From Emcibacter sp. (lineage in GTDB: Bacteria; Pseudomonadota; Alphaproteobacteria; Sphingomonadales; Emcibacteraceae), in contig JAKIUQ010000001.1 in the NCBI GenBank assembly GCA_021647465.1, forward strand, positions 62,001-126,000: DNA of 64,000 nt, in the 5' to 3' direction. The translations under genes were made by a program, and so were the position numbers. Below, piece by piece: positions 1 to 7,034 of this stretch (the first letter of the stretch is position 1; the number at the start of each line of letters is the position of its first letter). Below the pieces are notes generated by a model that ran no database searches, was not told the DNA's origin, and saw only the letters and a program-made list of their open reading frames with translations.

Positions 1-105
1 GCTTTCGACTTTTGGTAAGGGTATTTGAACAGGTTTAAGGACTTCTGGATTCCCAAATTCACTGATTTCAATAGCGGTCATTAATTTTGGCAAAGGGGTC
101 ATCAT
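1..105 (-). CDS. NAD(P)H:quinone oxidoreductase, N-terminal fragment (runs off the left edge)
   Basis: Only the first 35 codons are in the window. The reading from the second possible start, MTAIEISEFGNPEVLKPV, matches the N-terminus of zinc-independent quinone oxidoreductases of the MDR superfamily (QOR/PIG3 type), which reduce quinones with NADPH. An upstream AGGAT ends a few bases before the ATG at 105; a second in-frame ATG lies at 81 and is closer to the usual family start. The next gene rightward, on the opposite strand, encodes DUF1192, a frequent neighbour of this oxidoreductase in alphaproteobacteria. The cofactor-binding Rossmann domain lies outside the window, so the substrate cannot be judged. 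Confidence 0.75.
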   Translation of the reverse strand, partial: MMTPLPKLMTAIEISEFGNPEVLKPVQIPLPKVES

Positions 106-183
106 GGGGTATCCTATTTTTGAATTTCACATTTTCTATGATATAGAGCAATTGTTTGAATAACAAAAGGTGAAGCATATAAA

Positions 184-387
184 ATGTTATTTTCTGATTT
201 TGATGATGAATTAGAGAGGCTGAAAGATTCCCCCATAGCCTCTGTGATGAAGGAAGATCTTGCGGTACATTCCGTAGAAATGTTGAATTTACGGCTTCGG
301 GCGCTAAAATCTGAAATAAGGCGGACGGATAAAGCCATTGAATGTAAGGGAGACGCCAAGAATTCTGCGGAAAGTTTTTTTAAATAA
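184..387 (+). CDS. DUF1192 family small protein
   Basis: A 67-residue protein with the features of the alphaproteobacterial DUF1192 family: a short acidic N-terminus, a central helix (SVEMLNLRLRALKSEIRR) rich in Leu/Arg/Glu, and the family ending AESFFK (usually A-x-x-FFK). Function unknown; the helix suggests a short coiled coil. It is divergent from the quinone oxidoreductase gene and convergent with the small heat-shock gene, with a bidirectional terminator between. A GGTGA about ten bases before the ATG may serve as ribosome site. Confidence 0.75.
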   Translation: MLFSDFDDELERLKDSPIASVMKEDLAVHSVEMLNLRLRALKSEIRRTDKAIECKGDAKNSAESFFK

Positions 388-390
388 AAA

Positions 391-422
391 ACCCTGCCTA
401 AGTTTTTACGCATAGGCAGGGT
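391..422. terminator. Bidirectional rho-independent terminator between DUF1192 and hsp20
   Basis: A 9-bp perfect stem (CCCTGCCTA, 392-400, with TAGGCAGGG, 413-421) has a 12-base loop. An A-run precedes it and a T-rich run follows, so it can end transcripts from both convergent genes. Confidence 0.85.
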
Positions 423-437
423 GATTTTATTATTTGT

Positions 438-881
438 TTATTTTCCCGTTTTTTTTGGGTTGTTAATCGCAATTTTACGGGGCTTGAGATGTTCGGGGAC
501 CTCTCTTTGCAGGTCAATGGTCAATAAGCCATTTTCCAATTCAGCATCAATGACACGAATGGTTTCGGCCAAGCGAAAACGACGTTCAAAAGAGCGGTTG
601 GCAATGCCGCGATGTAGGAACCTGCCGTCATCTTCGTCTTCTTTTTCGGCATTATTTTTGGCCGAAACGATGAGAACGCCTTCATTGATTGCCACATCAA
701 GGTCATCTTCTGAAAAACCGGCAAGGGCAATGGTAATTCTATAATCATCTTCACTGACTTTTTCGATATTATAGGGCGGGTAGGAGGCCTCATTGCTGCC
801 CCGTGACGTGTCAAGTAGCCGATTAATATGATCAAATCCGATGGAAGATCGGAGGAGGGGGGTTAAATCCATTGTACGCAT
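438..881 (-). CDS. Small heat-shock protein, Hsp20/IbpA family
   Basis: A 147-residue alpha-crystallin-type chaperone that holds unfolding proteins for refolding by DnaK/ClpB. The start MRTMDLTPLLRSSIGFD matches the IbpA-like N-terminus of proteobacterial Hsp20. The crystallin domain spans about residues 35-130 (NIEKVSEDDYRITIALAGF opens it) and includes GVLIVSAKN and the late strand ENGLLTIDLQREVPE. A short basic tail with an I-x-I-like element (KIAINN) follows. The gene is monocistronic, ending at the bidirectional terminator. Its leader can fold as a ROSE-like RNA thermometer over the ribosome site, annotated separately. I see no clear sigma-32 promoter. Confidence 0.92.
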   Translation of the reverse strand: MRTMDLTPLLRSSIGFDHINRLLDTSRGSNEASYPPYNIEKVSEDDYRITIALAGFSEDDLDVAINEGVLIVSAKNNAEKEDEDDGRFLHRGIANRSFERRFRLAETIRVIDAELENGLLTIDLQREVPEHLKPRKIAINNPKKTGK

Positions 882-910
882 AATCTATCCTTTCTCTATA
901 GCGATATATC
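882..910 (-). promoter_or_regulatory. Candidate ROSE-like RNA thermometer covering the hsp20 ribosome site
   Basis: On the minus strand the leader reads UAUCGCU (906-900), an 8-base loop, then AGGAUA (891-886), ten bases before the AUG at 881. UAUC pairs with GAUA and CU pairs with AG, leaving one G of UCGCU opposite the Shine-Dalgarno G. This is the U(U/C)GCU-over-AGGA arrangement described for ROSE elements of rhizobial heat-shock genes. Weak extra pairing continues outward. Seen: the pairing. Inference: temperature-dependent opening. Confidence 0.5.
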
Positions 911-936
911 TAACGTTCCACCAAAAGGCTGAAACA

Positions 937-1079
937 GTTAAGTTAACATTCACATTTTATATTTGGCCCAAAACTGGCACCGCATATAAGACATAGATAA
1001 TTCTGTAAAATAAAATTTCAAGAAGCCGCCATGGAAAAAGTAACCGCCTATTAAGAAAAATATTCTATGGTGGGCGGCT
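937..1079. promoter_or_regulatory. Divergent hsp20/rcdA control region with a palindrome and a long-loop hairpin
   Basis: The 220-base gap between hsp20 and rcdA holds a perfect 11-base palindrome GTTAAGTTAAC (937-947), a plausible operator, and an inverted repeat AGCCGCC (1024-1030) / GGCGGCT (1073-1079). The right arm ends just upstream of the rcdA ribosome site and is followed by TATTTT, so it could act as attenuator or end a short transcript. No coding sequence is convincing here. Confidence 0.3.
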
Positions 1080-1101
1080 ATTTTAATCTGGATGTGACCA
1101 T

Positions 1102-1587
1102 ATGACGCAGAAAAATACCTTTGAAGATGTATTGCTGGAGCCACGTTTTATGGAAAAATCATATAAAGAAGCTATGCTTCTGACGCAGGATGTTGCCAAT
1201 TATTTTGAGTTGGAGAATAAATCCTTGTCAGAAGAAAGCATAAATGTGGGGCCGAGTGTTACTTACGCCAGCGAGACCATGCGCGTATCAACATGCCTGA
1301 TGCAGATAATGTCCTGGTTTTTGGTTCAAAAGGCCGTGGATAATGGGGAAATAACGCCGCAGCAGGCGAGCGAGCCGCCATACCGTTTAGGCGCATTTGA
1401 TATATGTCTGGCAGAGGTAGACACAGAGAATGGCATATTGCCTGAGCAGTTTGTCATATATTTAAATAAAGCGCAAAACCTCTATCGGCAGGTTGCCCGA
1501 ATGGATCACATGCGCTACGGCAATAGTGAAGCCATAAATACAGTCCATAATATGCTTGACCAGCTTAAAAAAGATAATAACGAGTAA
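1102..1587 (+). CDS. rcdA: RcdA-like protein (DUF1465), regulator of CtrA degradation
   Basis: A 161-residue helical protein of the DUF1465 family. The Caulobacter member RcdA is an adaptor that, with CpdR and PopA, helps ClpXP degrade the cell-cycle regulator CtrA. Diagnostic stretches are VTYASETMRVSTCLMQIMSW (about residues 55-74), followed by LVQKAVDNGEIT, and a second helix pair around YLNKAQNLYRQVARMDHMRYG. The start ATG has GGATG seven bases upstream. It is a single gene with its own intergenic control region, and converges on rpmE. Together with ccrM in the same window it suggests a CtrA/CcrM-type cell cycle. Function in this organism is inferred from family. Confidence 0.88.
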   Translation: MTQKNTFEDVLLEPRFMEKSYKEAMLLTQDVANYFELENKSLSEESINVGPSVTYASETMRVSTCLMQIMSWFLVQKAVDNGEITPQQASEPPYRLGAFDICLAEVDTENGILPEQFVIYLNKAQNLYRQVARMDHMRYGNSEAINTVHNMLDQLKKDNNE

Positions 1588-1616
1588 TTATATTGCTTAT
1601 TGCTCAGACAAAATAA

Positions 1617-1651
1617 TTTAGAGGCCACTTGCACATGAAGAGGCCTCTAAA
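1617..1651. terminator. Terminator between rcdA and rpmE
   Basis: A perfect 10-bp stem (TTTAGAGGCC, 1617-1626, with GGCCTCTAAA, 1642-1651) around a 15-base loop. T-rich sequence follows on the minus side, best suited to ending rpmE, and it may also stop rcdA transcripts. Confidence 0.8.
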
Positions 1652-1670
1652 CTTAACGTCATTTTGAAAT

Positions 1671-1895
1671 TTATTTGGATAGTTTAAAAGTTGCGAAACG
1701 TTTGTTGAACTGTGCAACACGTCCTTTATCCGCAATTTTCTTACTTCCGCCTGTCCAGGCAGGATGCGATAATGGATCAACTTCCAAAGTCATCGTATCG
1801 CCTTCTTTACCCCAGGTAGAAAAGGTTTTGTACGTGGTTCCGTCAGTCATCGCCACATTAATTTCATGGTAGTCCGGGTGTATATTTTGCTTCAT
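1671..1895 (-). CDS. rpmE: 50S ribosomal protein L31
   Basis: A 74-residue ribosomal protein L31, a component of the large subunit and the B1b inter-subunit bridge. The N-terminus [20 protein letters not shown] is typical. The zinc-binding cysteines of the C+ type are absent, so this is the zinc-independent form common in alphaproteobacteria. The core [20 protein letters not shown] is well conserved. The ribosome site GGAGA sits nine bases before the ATG. It is divergent from the ABC exporter gene, a common alphaproteobacterial arrangement. Confidence 0.95.
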   Translation of the reverse strand: MKQNIHPDYHEINVAMTDGTTYKTFSTWGKEGDTMTLEVDPLSHPAWTGGSKKIADKGRVAQFNKRFATFKLSK

Positions 1896-2060
1896 CGCTA
1901 TTGTTCTCCGCGAAAATTTGTTGCGCTTATATACCCAACCAAAATTATGAAAGCAAGGACAGTTTATACTTTTCTTGTCATTCAGTGATTTTTTTTTACA
2001 ATCATGGCTGTTCAGCGTTGTTCGAGGTCGGGATGCCTGCTATAGGCATGAACTAGATTA

Positions 2061-3914
2061 ATGCATAAAGGGTCTAAAGACTATATGGAAAATCCAGATA
2101 ATACTCATGCTTCGAATTCAAAAATGGCTCCGGATATAAAAGCACCGGATATAAAATCAGATGTGCGCCCAAAGAAAAAAATAGCTGAAATCAAACTGCT
2201 ATGGGGGTTTCTGTCTCAATATAAGTCACATATTGCCATGGCGCTTGTGGCGCTTGTCATAGCATCCGGGGCGACGTTAATGATTCCCTATGCCTTTCGG
2301 AAAATGATTGATGACGGGTTTTCCAGCGAGAATGCTGATCTGGTCAATGGTTATTTCATTTTTCTTTTGCTGGTTGCCTTTGTTCTGGCTGTGGCTACCT
2401 TTGCGCGGCATTTTTATGTGTCATGGATCGGCGAGCGGGTTGTTGCGGATATCAGAAATGCGGTTTTTAACAATGTCATAAGGTTAAGCCCAACTTTCTT
2501 CGAGAAAAACCTGTCCGGGGATATTGTTTCGCGCCTTACGACCGATACGACGGTTATTCAGTCCGTGGTTGGCTCGACGGTGTCGATTGCCTTGCGCAAT
2601 ATATTGACATTGATTGGTGGGTTGATTTTTATGGCCTTCACCAGTGCCAAGATGCTTGGGCTTGTGTTGCTGGTTGTCCCCCTTGTGGTTGTTCCGATAA
2701 TCTTTCTGGGCCGCAAAGTCCGCAAGCTTTCAAGTCAAACGCAGGATAAAACGGCGGCCGCCAGTGCAAAGGCAAATGAGAATATCGGCGCGGTACAGAT
2801 CATTCAGGCCTTCACACAGGAAAAACGGGAAATAGAACGGTTCGGCGGTTATGTCGAGCAAGCTTTCAATACCGCGATTGAAAGAATTAAGATCAGGTCA
2901 TGGCTTACGGGAATCGTCATCCTGATGATATTCGGGGCGATGGATCTTGTGTTATGGGTTGGCGCCTCTGATGTTATTTCGGGCAGGATGACCGGTGGTG
3001 AGCTGGCCTCTTTTGTCATGTATGCGGCGCTTGTCGCCGGGGCTGTGGGCTCGTTAAGTGAGGTTTATGGTGAATTACAGCGGGCCGCAGGTGCGATCAG
3101 CCGATGCGTTGAAATTATTTCCACTGAAGCCGATATTAAGGCGCCGGAAAATCCCAAGGTCTTTCCAGAACAACATGAAGGAAGAATAGAATTCCGGGAT
3201 GTGACTTTCACATATCCTTCAAGGCCGAATGAGAAAATTTTGAACGCTTTTAAGCTGTCTGTTTCCAAGGGGGAAAAGCTGGCTATTGTTGGCCCATCCG
3301 GTGCGGGAAAATCCACTGTATTTCAATTGATACAAAGATTTTATGATCCGGCTGGTGGCCAAATCTTGATAGATGGCGTTAATATTAAAGATGCGGATCC
3401 GGAAGAGGTGCGCAAGCGGTTGGCTATCGTGCCGCAAGAAAGTATAATTTTTGCGACCAGCGTAGAGGAAAATATCCGCTACGGAAACCCGAATGCAACA
3501 GATGAAATGGTACTGGCCGCCGCCGTTGCGGCCCGCGCCGATGAATTCATTATTAAATTACCAGAAGGCATGCGAACCTATTTAGGCGAACGCGGAACCC
3601 GTCTTTCGGGCGGGCAGCGCCAAAGAATTGCCATTGCCCGTGCCATATTAAGGGATGCCCCCATTTTACTTCTTGATGAGGCGACATCATCACTGGATGC
3701 GGAAAGCGAGCAGAAGGTGCAGGAAGCCCTTGAAAAGCTTATGCAGAACCGGACGACCCTTGTTATCGCGCACAGGCTTGCTACAGTCCAGAAAGCCGAC
3801 AGGATCGTGGTTTTGGATGGGGGTCAGATCGTTAATATTGGCACCCATGAGGAGCTTTTGAAAGAAGACGGGGTTTATGCTCGCCTAGCCAAACTCCAGT
3901 TTGGCGAGAATTAA
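2061..3914 (+). CDS. ABC exporter, fused permease and ATPase (MsbA-related)
   Basis: A 617-residue half-transporter expected to work as a homodimer in the inner membrane. An N-terminal hydrophilic tail of about 50 residues precedes six predicted membrane segments (residues 55-340, starting SHIAMALVALVIASGATLMI). The nucleotide-binding domain has Walker A GPSGAGKST (about 411-419), the Q-loop at VPQESIIF, signature LSGGQ (about 515) and Walker B LLLDEATSSLD (about 534-545), all intact. It belongs to the MsbA-related group often found beside rpmE; lipid or drug export is possible and the substrate is unknown. Start uncertain: ATG 2061 and ATG 2085 are both poor in ribosome-site signal. Codons 24-33 hold a 15-bp tandem duplication (PDIKA/PDIKS), and the 3' end is duplicated past the stop. 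Confidence 0.9.
   Translation: MHKGSKDYMENPDNTHASNSKMAPDIKAPDIKSDVRPKKKIAEIKLLWGFLSQYKSHIAMALVALVIASGATLMIPYAFRKMIDDGFSSENADLVNGYFIFLLLVAFVLAVATFARHFYVSWIGERVVADIRNAVFNNVIRLSPTFFEKNLSGDIVSRLTTDTTVIQSVVGSTVSIALRNILTLIGGLIFMAFTSAKMLGLVLLVVPLVVVPIIFLGRKVRKLSSQTQDKTAAASAKANENIGAVQIIQAFTQEKREIERFGGYVEQAFNTAIERIKIRSWLTGIVILMIFGAMDLVLWVGASDVISGRMTGGELASFVMYAALVAGAVGSLSEVYGELQRAAGAISRCVEIISTEADIKAPENPKVFPEQHEGRIEFRDVTFTYPSRPNEKILNAFKLSVSKGEKLAIVGPSGAGKSTVFQLIQRFYDPAGGQILIDGVNIKDADPEEVRKRLAIVPQESIIFATSVEENIRYGNPNATDEMVLAAAVAARADEFIIKLPEGMRTYLGERGTRLSGGQRQRIAIARAILRDAPILLLDEATSSLDAESEQKVQEALEKLMQNRTTLVIAHRLATVQKADRIVVLDGGQIVNIGTHEELLKEDGVYARLAKLQFGEN
2130..2159 (+). repeat. 15-bp tandem duplication in the ABC exporter N-terminus
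   Basis: Two adjacent 15-base units (2130-2144, 2145-2159) match at 14 of 15 positions and encode PDIKA then PDIKS in the unstructured tail. Confidence 0.9.
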
Positions 3915-3951
3915 AGGAACCACAAACTTCAGTTTGGCGAAAGTTAAAGGG
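3891..3951 (+). repeat. Duplicated 3' end of the ABC exporter gene (28-bp unit, 33-bp period)
   Basis: The unit at 3891-3918 encodes the last residues KLQFGEN and the stop. A diverged copy at 3924-3951 would read KLQFGES and stop in the same frame, but lies outside the gene. Each copy contains an inverted repeat (CCAAAC...GTTTGG in the first). The second copy falls between the convergent ABC and MotB-like genes. Confidence 0.85.
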
Positions 3952-3952
3952 A

Positions 3953-5050
3953 TTACCTTTGGGTCAGCCGCATTTCAATTCGTCTGTTGCGTTTCAGGGC
4001 TTCCGGCGAATTGCTGGTATCCAGAGGGTGAAATTGTCCAAAGCCCGTGGCGGCCAATCTTTCTGCCGGTATGCCCTCGGAAATCAGATATTTCACAACC
4101 GACAAGGCCCGGGCCGTCGACAGATCCCAATTGGAGGGAAATTGCCGGGTTCTGATGGGCAGAATATCGGTATGACCATCAACCCGCAGAACCCAATCAA
4201 CACCGCTTGGGATATTTGCCGATATTTCTTTTAACGCGCTGGCGAGTGCTTTCATTTCTCTTTGTCCCGCTGTGCCAAGAACGGCAGAACCAGAGGAAAA
4301 CAGAACCTCTGACTGGAAGACGAAACGATCGCCATGAATTCGAATATCAGAACGGTTGCCGAGTATTTTCTTCAGGCGACCAAAAAATTCGGATCGAAAT
4401 TCGCTGAGTTCCTGTACTTTCGAGGCGAGGGCGGCATTCAATCTTTGGCTGAGGTTTTCAATGGAAACGCGTTGTTCCTTATCGCGTGCCTCTGACGCTT
4501 CCAAGGCGGCATTAAGGACAGAGAGCTGCTTGCGCAAACTGGTTAACTGATGATTTAACAAATCAATTTTACGATTTGCCGCATGGGTTAATTCTTTCTC
4601 CCGGGCCAGGGTCGCGGTTGATTCCCGGTATCTTTTTTCCAGATCACGGATGATTTGAACCTGATCATCACGGCTTCTTTTCACGCGCACGCCCCGACCC
4701 TCTGCATCGGCAAGGTCTGACTCTAATTCTATGATCCGCGCCGCAAGGTCTTCTTTGGAAATATTGGATTCCTGCAGGTTGGAAGATATGCGATTGAATT
4801 CAACATTAAGGTCATTATTAATTTGTTCCTGAATAGCCAGACTATCCTGAAGATCGAAGATTTCAGCACGTAACTTGTCCAATATATCTTCTTTACTTGA
4901 TAAGGCCTGTCCTAAAAAGAATTGTGCGAGCATAAAGATTGACAGTAGAAATATAATCACGAGCAGCATGGTGCTCAAGGCATCAACAAATCCCGGCCAA
5001 GTATTATCCGTGCCGGATCCGGGCCGTCGGCCTCTACGCAAAAGCGGCAT
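3953..5050 (-). CDS. MotB/TolR-like membrane protein with OmpA peptidoglycan-binding domain
   Basis: A 365-residue partner of the MotA/ExbB-like protein encoded just upstream. A basic N-terminus is followed by one membrane helix (about residues 18-45, WPGFVDALSTMLLVIIF) with an aspartate (D23) in the position expected for a proton-relay residue. A long coiled coil fills about residues 50-215. An OmpA-like domain (about 230-365) contains VDGHTD, the helix LSTARALSVVKYLISEGIP and the closing NRRIEMRL. This resembles stator-type units that couple proton flow to work at the cell wall. The start codon overlaps the upstream stop by one base (TGATG), indicating translational coupling. No flagellar genes are nearby, so a flagellar role is doubtful. 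Confidence 0.85.
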   Translation of the reverse strand: MPLLRRGRRPGSGTDNTWPGFVDALSTMLLVIIFLLSIFMLAQFFLGQALSSKEDILDKLRAEIFDLQDSLAIQEQINNDLNVEFNRISSNLQESNISKEDLAARIIELESDLADAEGRGVRVKRSRDDQVQIIRDLEKRYRESTATLAREKELTHAANRKIDLLNHQLTSLRKQLSVLNAALEASEARDKEQRVSIENLSQRLNAALASKVQELSEFRSEFFGRLKKILGNRSDIRIHGDRFVFQSEVLFSSGSAVLGTAGQREMKALASALKEISANIPSGVDWVLRVDGHTDILPIRTRQFPSNWDLSTARALSVVKYLISEGIPAERLAATGFGQFHPLDTSNSPEALKRNRRIEMRLTQR

Positions 5051-6330
5051 CAGTCATCCTTTCTGGCAGTCAGTTTCTTGCCAGTGGTGATGAGCGGTTT
5101 TTTATTTCCCTTGGGCTTTGGAGTAGGCATATCATAGTCCATAGAGTCCTGAATGACCTTGGGATCACGTTTTTTTGGCGGTCGCTCTTCTTCAGATATG
5201 CTGCCTTCAGGCAGATCAGTATCCATAGCTGTTCTTTCAACCATGCCGCCCAAGGTGCGGGCTAAAAGCTTGAATTCTGACTTCAGGGTATCGTTGAATT
5301 GATTTTGACCCTTGATGGTTTCTTCAATCAGATATTTAATCTGTACATCAATATTACGCAGATGTTTGACCTGAATTTTATCTTCTTCACCGGCATTCTG
5401 ACTTGAAAACAGTTCAAGCATTTGTTTCAGAACTGATCGCATGCCTGATTGACTATCGGATAATGTGGCAAGCTGTTCTGACAAATTCAACATGGCCATA
5501 TTAACTTCATTCCGCCTTTCTTCACTGCGGGATATGACATTATGGAGGTTGTCCAGACTATCTGCGGATTGCTCCAGCAAGGCACTAACATAGGCTGGAA
5601 CGGACGCATCACCGGAATCTATATCTATGCTGCTGCCTCTGGATAATTTAGTGACACTGGAGAGCCAGTCTTCAAGGTCATTAAAGAAACGGGATTGCGC
5701 CTGCCCGGCCTGAAGGTCAATAAAACCAAGCACGACAGATCCGGCTAGACCGAATAGCGAAGAACTGAACGCCGTGCCCATGCCGCCGAGCGGGGCTGCG
5801 AGGCCCTCTTTTAAATCTTCAAATAAAACACCAATATCATTGGATCCGACGGTCAGGTTATTGATGGTATCTTTGATCGAACCAATTGTACCAAGCAAGC
5901 CCCAAAAGGTGCCGAGCAGCCCCAGAAAAATCAAAAGTCCGATGAAATAACGGGTTATCTCGCGGCCTTCGTCCATACGGGCGGCAATACCATCAAGGAT
6001 GGTGCGCATGGAAAGAGCAGAAAGGGATAATTTGCGATCACTCTCCCCCATCATTGCGGCCATTGGGGCAATAAGATTTGGCGCATCTCCCGGGATTTCG
6101 GAATTTTCACTTTTTCGGAAGTTTTTGATCCATTCCACGGATGGAGAAAGCATGGTGATCTGGCGGGTTGAAAAGATAATGCCAATGAGTAAGACCGCCG
6201 CGATCAACCCGTTTAACCCCGGGTTTGTGATAAAGGCGCTTTCTAACTGCGGATATAGAAAGAAGGATAATAATATGACGGGTATAAGAAAAAGCGTAAT
6301 TCTTGTGAGATACTTCTGGGGTCGGGTCAT
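5050..6330 (-). CDS. MotA/TolQ/ExbB proton-channel family protein
   Basis: A 426-residue inner-membrane protein. Four membrane segments are visible: about residues 11-28, 38-56, 128-150 (FLGLLGTFWGLLGTI, the family signature) and 183-205 (GGMGTAFSSSLFGLAGSVVL). A soluble coiled region (250-360) and a Lys/Pro-rich tail (from about 385) follow. It should form the channel of a proton-driven motor with the MotB-like protein translated from the overlapping downstream gene. The alphaproteobacterial family is usually labelled flagellar motor protein or biopolymer transporter, and its real role is not established. A 148-base gap separates it from the OmpA-like gene upstream and probably carries its promoter (a TTGACA is present at 6459-6464 on the minus strand, without a convincing -10). 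Confidence 0.85.
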   Translation of the reverse strand: MTRPQKYLTRITLFLIPVILLSFFLYPQLESAFITNPGLNGLIAAVLLIGIIFSTRQITMLSPSVEWIKNFRKSENSEIPGDAPNLIAPMAAMMGESDRKLSLSALSMRTILDGIAARMDEGREITRYFIGLLIFLGLLGTFWGLLGTIGSIKDTINNLTVGSNDIGVLFEDLKEGLAAPLGGMGTAFSSSLFGLAGSVVLGFIDLQAGQAQSRFFNDLEDWLSSVTKLSRGSSIDIDSGDASVPAYVSALLEQSADSLDNLHNVISRSEERRNEVNMAMLNLSEQLATLSDSQSGMRSVLKQMLELFSSQNAGEEDKIQVKHLRNIDVQIKYLIEETIKGQNQFNDTLKSEFKLLARTLGGMVERTAMDTDLPEGSISEEERPPKKRDPKVIQDSMDYDMPTPKPKGNKKPLITTGKKLTARKDD

Positions 6331-6478
6331 GCCGAACTGGTCCTTTTATGTTTTCTTCCCTAATTTTACGATCATATTATCAGGGCAACCCGGAAGAGTC
6401 TAAGAATTAGTTAGGCAATATTAAGGCGTTGAGAGACCATATTGATTTGAACGGGCATTTCCCATGTCAATCTCTGCC
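6331..6478 (-). other. Gap between the OmpA-like and ExbB-like genes
   Basis: 148 bases holding GGGCA (6456-6460 region)/TGCCC repeats that could form a weak hairpin after the OmpA-like gene, and a TTGACA on the minus strand without a good -10. Nothing else is recognised. Confidence 0.25.
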
Positions 6479-7003
6479 CTAGTCTCTATGGATTGTTATG
6501 ATAATGATATCTTTGAATTGATTATTGGGTCGTTTATTTTCCGGCAGCATGTTTTTTTGGGCGCTGGTCTTGATGACAAGCTGGTCTTTGGCAATGCCAT
6601 ATTTTTTCAAAATACCTTTAATGATTAGCGCCCGATTAAACGCGGCGCGAACGGCTTCATGATTTGCCGTATCCTCCGTCAGGTTGCGTATGCCATTTGG
6701 GACAGGGCTAAGGCTATGGACATAGACCGGGATGTTATAACGGTTTATGCGTGCGGCCCATTTTTGGATCATCAATTGCGTATTATGGCTAACCCGATAA
6801 TCGTTTTTTAAAAAATACAGATGCAGAGGCTTGATATTTATTAATTCCTCTGCTTGCAGAAATATTTCCTTTTCGGAATATGGTTTTTCTTCAAGGCTAT
6901 TTACTTGATAGCCATTGTCCGGTCTGTCTCTACTTATGCCGGTTTGCGCTATGGTAAATGATAAAAAACCTGTCCATATTGCGCAAGAGATTGAATATAT
7001 AAT
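6479..7003 (-). CDS. OmpA-like periplasmic protein with an apparent ATT start codon
   Basis: The frame is open from a stop at 7024-7022 to 6479. It contains no ATG, GTG or TTG until a TTG at 6775, which has no ribosome site and would cut into the protein. A clean AAGGGA sits eight bases before an ATT at 7003. Starting there gives 174 residues: a hydrophobic N-terminus resembling a signal peptide (SISCAIWTGFLSFTIA, likely cut before QTG), a linker, and a C-terminal OmpA-like module with the helix NRALIIKGILKKYGIAKDQL and a closing strand DIIIITI. OmpA-like proteins of this kind bind peptidoglycan or sit in the periplasm. Alternatives are a gene whose start was lost by mutation, or a sequencing error. 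It lies between suhB and the MotA/MotB-like pair, all on one strand. Confidence 0.55.
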   Translation of the reverse strand: MIYSISCAIWTGFLSFTIAQTGISRDRPDNGYQVNSLEEKPYSEKEIFLQAEELINIKPLHLYFLKNDYRVSHNTQLMIQKWAARINRYNIPVYVHSLSPVPNGIRNLTEDTANHEAVRAAFNRALIIKGILKKYGIAKDQLVIKTSAQKNMLPENKRPNNQFKDIIIITIHRD

Positions 7004-7034
7004 TACGCCATTCCCTTGAGTTTAATAATCGTGG

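Noticed and set aside
950..1144. 64-codon minus-strand frame overlapping the rcdA start
   Set aside because: Aromatic/His-rich sequence without homology, lying over the hairpin and gene start.
6459..6464. Consensus-like TTGACA on the minus strand as the ExbB promoter
   Set aside because: No acceptable -10 at 16-18 bases, so not called as a promoter.
6479..6775. 98-residue reading of the OmpA-like gene from TTG 6775
   Set aside because: No ribosome site, and it would discard an open, signal-peptide-like front part of the same frame.
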